A DNA stretch of 64,000 bases from positions 1 through 64,000 of the forward strand of contig NZ_NITZ01000010.1 of NCBI RefSeq assembly GCF_002632615.1, in the 5' to 3' direction. The notes beneath the pieces are model-generated. The model did no database searches and was not told where the DNA came from. It was given only the letters and a program-made list of their open reading frames with translations. This stretch comes from Xenorhabdus miraniensis (GTDB lineage Bacteria; Pseudomonadota; Gammaproteobacteria; Enterobacterales; Enterobacteriaceae). Both the position numbers and the translations under genes were made by a program. Positions 58,349 through 64,000 of the stretch are shown piece after piece; within the stretch, counting starts at the first letter, position 1, and each line of letters begins with the position of its first letter.

Positions 58349-59392
58349 TTAATACTTACTGAACATTTCCTGAATTTTTGCCACATCAGTAGTCTGAGTC
58401 AGCGCCAATTGCAGAAGAACACGCGCTTTCTGTGGGTTCAAACGCTCAGACGCTACAAATCCATACTTGCTGTCGTTAACTTCAGCATTCTGGGTAGTGT
58501 AACCAAAAGGAATACGGCTGGAGCGAACAACAACAACACCCTCTTTAGCTGCTTTAGTCAACGTGTCGAAAATGGACTTATAGATGTTACCGTTACCTAC
58601 ACCCGCACTAATGATGCCTTGGTAACCATTTTCAACGAAAGCTTTCGCTGGCAGATCAGATGCGTTGGAGTAGTTATAAACAATGCCAACTTTTGGCAGT
58701 TTGTCCAATTCGCTAACATCAAAAGCCGCTTTGTTAGTTTTTACTGGTGCTGTGGAATAGTAATTAACTTTGCCGTTATGAACAAAACCCTGTGCACCGG
58801 AATTTACAGCCTGGAATGCCTGAACTTCCGTTGTGCTCAATTTACTGATGTCACGACCATGAATAACGGAATCATTCATCGCCAGCAAAACACCACGGTT
58901 TGCAGAGTTTTTATCCGCAGCAACAACAACCGCGTTGTACAAGTTCAATGGGCCATCAGCACCCAAAGCGGTGGATGGGCGCATAGCACCAACCATCACG
59001 ATAGGTTTTTGGCATTGAGTCGTTAAATCAAGGAAGTAAGCCGTTTCTTCCATGGTATCAGTACCATGGGTGATAACGAAACCATCGGTTTTATCACAAT
59101 CAGCATTGATTTTTTTCGCCAGAGTCAACCAAACCTGATCGTTCATGTCCTGCGAACCAATGCTGACAACTTGCTCGCCTTTCAAATCAGCAATATTTCT
59201 GATTGCCGGAACTGCGTTCAGCAATGAATCAACACCGACTTTACCTGCAGTATAACTAGATTGAGTTGCAGATTCACCACCCCCGGCAATCGTGCCGCCA
59301 GTTGCCAAAACGGTAATGTTTGGCAAAGCAAAAGCAGAACCGCTAACTAAAGCCAAAAAACCGGCTATTGCTGTTATTTTAGTCTTTTTCAT
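58349..59392 (-). CDS. ansB: Periplasmic L-asparaginase II
   Basis: AnsB hydrolyses asparagine to aspartate and ammonia in the periplasm. The 347-residue precursor has a signal peptide (MKKTKITAIAGFLALVSGSAFA). Both catalytic triads are visible: ATGGTIAGGG holds the nucleophilic Thr, and VITHGTDTMEETAYFL holds the second Thr and Asp, with the Lys in the PIVMVGAMRPSTALGADGPLNL region nearby. The length matches E. coli AnsB (348). In E. coli ansB lies elsewhere (near 67 min), so its place between serC and ycaO is a local difference. It is divergent from ycaO. Confidence 0.96.
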   Translation of the reverse strand: MKKTKITAIAGFLALVSGSAFALPNITVLATGGTIAGGGESATQSSYTAGKVGVDSLLNAVPAIRNIADLKGEQVVSIGSQDMNDQVWLTLAKKINADCDKTDGFVITHGTDTMEETAYFLDLTTQCQKPIVMVGAMRPSTALGADGPLNLYNAVVVAADKNSANRGVLLAMNDSVIHGRDISKLSTTEVQAFQAVNSGAQGFVHNGKVNYYSTAPVKTNKAAFDVSELDKLPKVGIVYNYSNASDLPAKAFVENGYQGIISAGVGNGNIYKSIFDTLTKAAKEGVVVVRSSRIPFGYTTQNAEVNDSKYGFVASERLNPQKARVLLQLALTQTTDVAKIQEMFSKY

Positions 59393-59540
59393 TATTCAAC
59401 CTCTTGTAAAAAAAGCTATTTTATTATGTAAACCAAGAATAAATAAACTCTAATTAACAATAATTTTTGGGAATTGATAGAGCGGATGAAAAAAACGCCG
59501 TATGATATGCGGTCTTTAGCATAAATTGAAGTGAATCACG

Positions 59541-61301
59541 ATGACGCAAACCTATATCCCAGGCAAAGATGCCGCATTGGAAGACTCCATTAATCGTTTC
59601 CAGCATAAGCTGGAATCGCTCGGTTTTAATATTGAAGAAGCCTCATGGCTGAATCCTGTACCAAATGTCTGGTCAGTACATATCCGCGATCGTGACTGCC
59701 CTCTGTGCTTTACCAATGGTAAAGGAGCCAGCAAAAAAGCAGCATTGGCTTCTGCATTGGGAGAATATTTCGAGCGTCTATCGACAAACTATTTCTTTGC
59801 TGATTTTTACCTTGGCGATACTGTTGCCAAAGGCGAATTTGTTCATTATCCGACTGAAAAATGGTTCCCTCTGCCGGAAGATGACTCTCTGCCAGAAGGG
59901 ATTTTAGATGAGCGTCTGCATCGTTTTTACGATCCAGATAATGCGCTCTGTGCAAGCCAATTGGTTGATCTACAATCGGGTAATGAAGAGCGTGGTATCT
60001 GTGCCCTACCATTTACGCGCCAATCAGATAACCAGGCTATTTATATTCCGATGAACATTGTCGGAAATCTGTATGTTTCAAATGGCATGTCCGCTGGAAA
60101 TACCATGAACGAAGCCCGCGTTCAGGGGTTGTCCGAAGTGTTCGAACGTTATGTGAAAAACCGTATTATCGCAGAACGCATCAGCTTGCCTGAAATTCCA
60201 CAGGATGTTATGAACCGCTATCCTGCCGTAGTTGAAGCAGTCAACAAATTGCAGGAAGAAGGCTTCCCGCTTTATTGCTACGATGCCTCACTCGGTGGTC
60301 AATTCCCTGTAATTTGTGTTGTGTTGTTCAATCCGAATAATGGTACTTGCTTCGCATCCTTTGGTGCTCATCCTGATTTTGGCGTTGCACTGGAACGCAC
60401 TGTTACAGAGCTGCTGCAAGGGCGCAGCCTGAAAGATCTGGATGTCTTTACTCCACCAAGTTTTGATGATGAAGAAGTCTCTGAGCATACTAATCTGGAA
60501 ACTCACTTTATTGATTCGAGCGGTGCAATCAGTTGGGATCTTTTCAAGCAGGATGCCGATTATGAATTTGCTGACTGGAGTTTCAGTGGCACGACAGAGG
60601 AAGAATTTGCCACTCTGATGGGAATCTTCAATACGCTGGATGCTGAAGTCTACATTGCAGATTATGAACATCTTGGCGTTTACGCATGTCGTATTCTGGT
60701 TCCTGGCATGTCAGATATTTATCCGGTTGAAGATTTACACATTGCCAATAACACGATGGGTACACATCTGCGTGACACGATCCTGACGTTACCGGAGAGC
60801 CAGTGGCAGCCGGAAGAGTATCTTGCCTTTCTCGAACGATTGGACGATGAAGGACTGGATGATTTCACCCGCGTTCGTGAATTATTGGGTATCGCTGCGG
60901 GTAAAGATAACGGCTGGAGCAATCTGCGTATCGGTGAATTGAAATCTATGCTGGCACTGGCTGGTAACGATCCGGAACAAGCCCTGATCTGGGTTGAATG
61001 GACACAGGATTTCAATGCCTCTGTCTTTACCGCTGAGAGAGCTAATTACTATCGCTGCCTGCAAACACTGTTGCTATTGACTCAGGAAGAAGATCGCGAA
61101 CCAGCACAGTATTATCAAGCATTCGTTAAGATGTATGGGCAAGATACGGTTGATGCTGCTTCCGCTGCTATTGCTGGAGAGAACTGTTTCCACGGTTTAT
61201 GGTCTGTTGATTCAGAGTTAAAAGCATTGCCCGCACATCAGGCATTATTGAATGCTTATGAAAAACTGCAAAAAGCTAAGCGTGAGTTTTGGGCGAAATA
61301 A
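59541..61301 (+). CDS. ycaO: YcaO domain protein (ribosomal protein S12 methylthiolation accessory factor)
   Basis: YcaO proteins use ATP to activate amide backbones; in E. coli YcaO supports RimO-dependent beta-methylthiolation of ribosomal protein S12. The 586-residue product equals E. coli YcaO in length and aligns throughout. The ATP-binding parts include NGKGASKKAALASALGEYFERLS, MSAGNTMNEARVQGLSEVFERYVKNRII and ALERTVTELLQGR. A C-terminal TPR-like helical region lies at about 430-580. No precursor-peptide gene or partner typical of azoline/RiPP clusters lies nearby, so I take it as the housekeeping type. The N-terminal MTQTYIPGKDAALEDS confirms the start. Confidence 0.95.
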   Translation: MTQTYIPGKDAALEDSINRFQHKLESLGFNIEEASWLNPVPNVWSVHIRDRDCPLCFTNGKGASKKAALASALGEYFERLSTNYFFADFYLGDTVAKGEFVHYPTEKWFPLPEDDSLPEGILDERLHRFYDPDNALCASQLVDLQSGNEERGICALPFTRQSDNQAIYIPMNIVGNLYVSNGMSAGNTMNEARVQGLSEVFERYVKNRIIAERISLPEIPQDVMNRYPAVVEAVNKLQEEGFPLYCYDASLGGQFPVICVVLFNPNNGTCFASFGAHPDFGVALERTVTELLQGRSLKDLDVFTPPSFDDEEVSEHTNLETHFIDSSGAISWDLFKQDADYEFADWSFSGTTEEEFATLMGIFNTLDAEVYIADYEHLGVYACRILVPGMSDIYPVEDLHIANNTMGTHLRDTILTLPESQWQPEEYLAFLERLDDEGLDDFTRVRELLGIAAGKDNGWSNLRIGELKSMLALAGNDPEQALIWVEWTQDFNASVFTAERANYYRCLQTLLLLTQEEDREPAQYYQAFVKMYGQDTVDAASAAIAGENCFHGLWSVDSELKALPAHQALLNAYEKLQKAKREFWAK

Positions 61302-61629
61302 TTAAACTGTTACATTAAAGTTTATTAACCATAAAAAGTAAAATTCAGGTTAAATATAATTTATTTTAAAACAACAAATAAATGACAATTTAACCTGTTA
61401 TTTTACTTTCCCAGCCGAAACCTCCAAAACCTTTCATATAAAATATTTTTATAAATTTTAAAAAATATTTTTTCTTTATAATCAAAATGTTAAAATAATA
61501 ACACTGCATTTTGACGGCCATAGTTCACCAAACTTTCTGGCTAATATGATCCATATCAAATTCAGGTCAATGTCCATTTGTTACTATCATTGCGTGCTAC
61601 AATTATTTAAGGATAAAGAGAGTGTTAGG
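61302..61629 (+). promoter_or_regulatory. ycaO-focA intergenic region with focA promoter
   Basis: The 328 bases are very A+T-rich between about 61310 and 61500, with no supported gene. The right end holds an FNR-like site (61546-61559), as expected for the anaerobically induced focA-pflB operon. No clear rho-independent terminator for ycaO is seen. Confidence 0.5.
61546..61559 (+). promoter_or_regulatory. FNR-like site upstream of focA
   Basis: ATGATCCATATCAA matches the FNR consensus TTGAT-N4-ATCAA at nine of ten conserved positions. It lies 70 bases before the focA ATG. In E. coli FNR and ArcA induce focA-pflB without oxygen. Confidence 0.65.
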
Positions 61630-62487
61630 ATGAAAACTGACAACCCTTTTAATTTATTTCCACCTGCTGTAATGGCACGAATCGCTGATGATAGTGGTGT
61701 ATATAAAGTCAATAAACACCCCGCAGTGACGTACTTATCGGCAATCATGGCAGGTGTGTTTATCTCCATTGCTTTTGTTTTTTATATTACGGCAACAACA
61801 GGAACCTCATCCATTCCTTATGGATTGGCAAAATTGACGGGAGGGATCTGCTTTTCCCTTGGCTTAATGCTGGTGGTTATATGTGGTGTTGATCTTTTCA
61901 CTTCTACGGTACTGACGAGCATTTCAAAAGCAACAGGGCGCATTACGTGGTCACAGATGTTCAAAAACTGGATTAATGTTTATATCGGTAATCTGATTGG
62001 CGCGTTATTTTTTGTGGCCCTAGTTTGGTTCTCAGGCCAGTATGCCGTTGCCAATGGTGCCTGGGGGCTGAATGTATTACAGACAGCAGATCATAAAATG
62101 CACCATACCTTTATTGAAGCGGTATGTTTGGGTATTTTAGCCAATTTGATGGTCTGCCTTGCAGTTTGGCTCAGCTATGCCGGACGCAGTTTGACCGATA
62201 AATTATTCGCGTTGATACTCCCGATTGGGATGTTTGTTGCCAGCGGCTTTGAACACAGTATCGCTAATATGTTTTTAATTCCGTTCGGGATCGTCATCAG
62301 AAACTTCGCGCCAGATGAATTCTGGGTGAAAGTGGGAGCAACCCCCGAACAGTTTCCTCAACTCACCATTTCGAACTTTATTACCGATAATCTGATCCCT
62401 GTAACGATAGGTAACATTATTGGTGGTGCTGTATTAGTTGGGTTGACTTATTGGTTTATTTATTTACGTGGCGGCAAAAAGCATTAA
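61630..62487 (+). CDS. focA: Formate channel FocA
   Basis: FocA is a pentameric inner-membrane channel exporting and importing formate during mixed-acid fermentation. The 285-residue product (start ATG 61630, [26 protein letters not shown]) has the length of E. coli FocA. It has six transmembrane helices of the FNT family and the conserved pore and signature regions [42 protein letters not shown] with the central pore His, and [14 protein letters not shown] longer open frame from 61546 overlaps the FNR-like site and is rejected. It is followed after 55 bases by pflB. Confidence 0.96.
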   Translation: MKTDNPFNLFPPAVMARIADDSGVYKVNKHPAVTYLSAIMAGVFISIAFVFYITATTGTSSIPYGLAKLTGGICFSLGLMLVVICGVDLFTSTVLTSISKATGRITWSQMFKNWINVYIGNLIGALFFVALVWFSGQYAVANGAWGLNVLQTADHKMHHTFIEAVCLGILANLMVCLAVWLSYAGRSLTDKLFALILPIGMFVASGFEHSIANMFLIPFGIVIRNFAPDEFWVKVGATPEQFPQLTISNFITDNLIPVTIGNIIGGAVLVGLTYWFIYLRGGKKH

Positions 62488-62542
62488 CTGCGCCTCCACG
62501 CCAGATTTATTAAAATTTCCACTGTTAAAAGGTAGAAGTATC

Positions 62543-64000
62543 ATGTCTGAGTTAAATGAAAAATTTTCTGTAGCATGGCAAGGCTTTAACGAGGGTAGCT
62601 GGCAAAATAAAGTCAACGTTCGTGACTTCATCCAGAAAAACTATACTCCGTATGAAGGTGATGAATCATTCCTTGCAGGCGCCACAAAAGAGACAGATAT
62701 TTTGTGGGAAAAAGTCATGGAAGGTATCAAAATCGAAAACCGTACTCATGCACCGGTAGATTTTGATACTAATGTTGCGTCTACCATTACCTCTCATGAT
62801 GCTGGTTATATTGCAAAAGATCTGGAACAAATTGTTGGGCTGCAAACTGAAGCTCCTCTGAAACGTGCCATTATTCCATTTGGCGGCATTAAAATGGTTG
62901 AGAGTTCTTGCAAAGCCTATAACCGCGAACTGGATCCAAAACTGAAACAGATTTTCACTGAATATCGTAAAACCCACAATCAGGGGGTATTCGATGTTTA
63001 TACACCTGATATCCTGAAATGCCGTAAATCTGGTGTATTGACTGGCCTGCCTGATGCTTATGGCCGTGGACGCATCATCGGTGATTATCGTCGTGTTGCG
63101 CTATACGGTATTGACTTCCTGCGTGATGAAAAATATGCCCAGTTCACTTCCCTACAGGAAAAACTGGAAAACGGCGAAGATCTGGAACCGACTATCCGCC
63201 TGCGCGAAGAAATTTCTGAACAGCACCGTGCTCTTGGCCAAATGAAAGAGATGGCAGCTAAATATGGCTACGATATCTCCAACCCGGCCACTAATGCCAA
63301 AGAAGCGGTACAATGGACTTATTTTGCCTATCTGGCAGCCGTTAAATCTCAGAACGGCGCAGCAATGTCCTTCGGTCGTGTTTCCAGCTTCTTGGATATC
63401 TACATCGAACGCGATATTAACGCGGGTAAACTGACTGAAGAGCAGGCTCAAGAGCTGATCGATCATCTGGTCATGAAACTGCGCATGGTGCGTTTCCTGC
63501 GTACTCCGGAATACGATGAACTGTTCTCCGGTGACCCAATCTGGGCAACTGAATCACTGGCAGGTATGGGTTTAGACGGCCGTACTCTTGTAACCAAAAA
63601 CAGCTTCCGTTTCCTGAACACACTGTACACCATGGGGCCATCCCCAGAGCCTAACATGACCATTCTGTGGTCTGAAAAACTGCCGATTAGCTTCAAAAAA
63701 TTCGCAGCAAAAGTTTCTATTGATACTTCATCCCTGCAATATGAAAACGATGATTTAATGCGTCCTGACTTCAACAGCGATGACTATGCTATCGCATGCT
63801 GCGTCAGCCCAATGATCGTTGGTAAACAAATGCAGTTCTTCGGTGCCCGTGCAAACCTTGCAAAAACCATGTTGTATGCCATCAATGGCGGCGTGGATGA
63901 AAAACTGAAAATGCAGGTTGGCCCGAAAGAAGAGCCCATGAAAGACGCAGTGCTTGATTATGACAAAGTGATGGATCGCATGGATCACTTCATGGATTGG
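62543..64000 (+). CDS. pflB: Formate C-acetyltransferase (pyruvate formate-lyase), 3' end outside window
   Basis: PflB converts pyruvate and CoA to acetyl-CoA and formate by a glycyl radical. The frame is open from the ATG at 62543 ([15 protein letters not shown]) to the end of the window, 486 codons of an expected 760. The active-site Cys pair is present at codons 419-420 ([18 protein letters not shown]), the E. coli numbers counting the initiator Met, so there is no indel before it. The glycyl radical residue near codon 735 lies beyond the window. Identity with E. coli PflB is high by eye throughout. It is co-transcribed with focA; the activase pflA would be expected downstream. Confidence 0.97.
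   Translation, partial: MSELNEKFSVAWQGFNEGSWQNKVNVRDFIQKNYTPYEGDESFLAGATKETDILWEKVMEGIKIENRTHAPVDFDTNVASTITSHDAGYIAKDLEQIVGLQTEAPLKRAIIPFGGIKMVESSCKAYNRELDPKLKQIFTEYRKTHNQGVFDVYTPDILKCRKSGVLTGLPDAYGRGRIIGDYRRVALYGIDFLRDEKYAQFTSLQEKLENGEDLEPTIRLREEISEQHRALGQMKEMAAKYGYDISNPATNAKEAVQWTYFAYLAAVKSQNGAAMSFGRVSSFLDIYIERDINAGKLTEEQAQELIDHLVMKLRMVRFLRTPEYDELFSGDPIWATESLAGMGLDGRTLVTKNSFRFLNTLYTMGPSPEPNMTILWSEKLPISFKKFAAKVSIDTSSLQYENDDLMRPDFNSDDYAIACCVSPMIVGKQMQFFGARANLAKTMLYAINGGVDEKLKMQVGPKEEPMKDAVLDYDKVMDRMDHFMDW

Noticed and set aside
57764..58362. Two plus-strand frames of about 85 codons (57764-58021 and 58105-58362) between serC and ansB
   Set aside because: The compositions look like translated A+T-rich non-coding DNA. 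There is no ribosome site and no known domain, and the second overlaps the ansB terminator and the dyad repeats.
59541..61301. ycaO as the core of a RiPP (azoline/thioamide) cluster
   Set aside because: The protein aligns end to end with the housekeeping E. coli YcaO, including the C-terminal TPR-like part, and no precursor peptide, dehydrogenase or TfuA-like gene is nearby.
1..64000. matS sites (GTGACRNYGTCAC) for MatP in this window
   Set aside because: A reading by eye found no clear full match; a pattern search would be needed, so no site is reported.
1..64000. tRNA genes, CRISPR arrays or prophage
   Set aside because: No cloverleaf-like CCA-ended segments, regular spacer repeats or phage structural genes were seen in the gaps between genes.

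Overview
The window is a chromosomal stretch from a gammaproteobacterium of the order Enterobacterales. Gene content, and almost all of the order from sxy-sulA-ompA to focA-pflB, follow the E. coli 21-23 min region. Several traits point to Morganellaceae, most likely Xenorhabdus (Photorhabdus is the alternative): moderate to low G+C, an OpnP-like porin between asnS and aspC, aphA placed beside mukB, and ansB placed beside ycaO. The genus is an inference from similarity by eye, not from a database search.

Layout. (1) 1-5043 is accessory: the 3' end of an IS630-like transposase abuts a tightly packed set of a GNAT/FemX-like transferase, a short DegT-type PLP enzyme, a GNAT-histidine phosphatase fusion and a GT-B glycosyltransferase, followed by a nucleoside deoxyribosyltransferase-fold hydrolase resembling the CMP hydrolases MilB and BlsM. 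This is the part most likely to hold an undescribed pathway. (2) 5052-11379: sxy, sulA (with a LexA box), ompA, matP, lonH, fabA (with FadR/FabR-type sites) and rmf. (3) 11515-19154, minus strand: the run rlmKL-uup-pqiA-pqiB-pqiC. (4) 19273-28482: ycbX, zapC, pyrD, pepN, pncB, asnS. (5) 28587-35768: an OmpR-type porin gene (opnP-like), aspC, gloC, then the cell-wall enzymes mepK and ldtD, and the inserted class B acid phosphatase aphA. (6) 35963-43275: the overlapping cmoM-mukF-mukE-mukB condensin operon; MukB carries a repeat-coded C-terminal tail. (7) 43444-50580: elyC, then kdsB/ycaR/lpxK/msbA (LPS) and comEC. (8) 50581-52192: an A+T-rich insertion with the wreck of a MATE-family transporter. 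(9) 52193-57741: ihfB, rpsA, cmk, aroA, serC. (10) 58349-64000: ansB, ycaO, focA and the first 486 codons of pflB.

Functionally the conserved part covers division and chromosome organisation (sulA, matP, zapC, mukFEB, ihfB), the envelope (ompA, opnP, pqiABC, mepK, ldtD, elyC, kdsB, lpxK, msbA, fabA), and core metabolism and translation (pyrD, pncB, asnS, aspC, serC, aroA, cmk, rpsA, rlmKL). Anaerobic formate metabolism (focA-pflB) closes the window behind an FNR-like site. I saw no tRNA, rRNA, CRISPR array, prophage or complete insertion sequence. Starts were revised from the longest open frame wherever family alignment and a Shine-Dalgarno sequence agreed.
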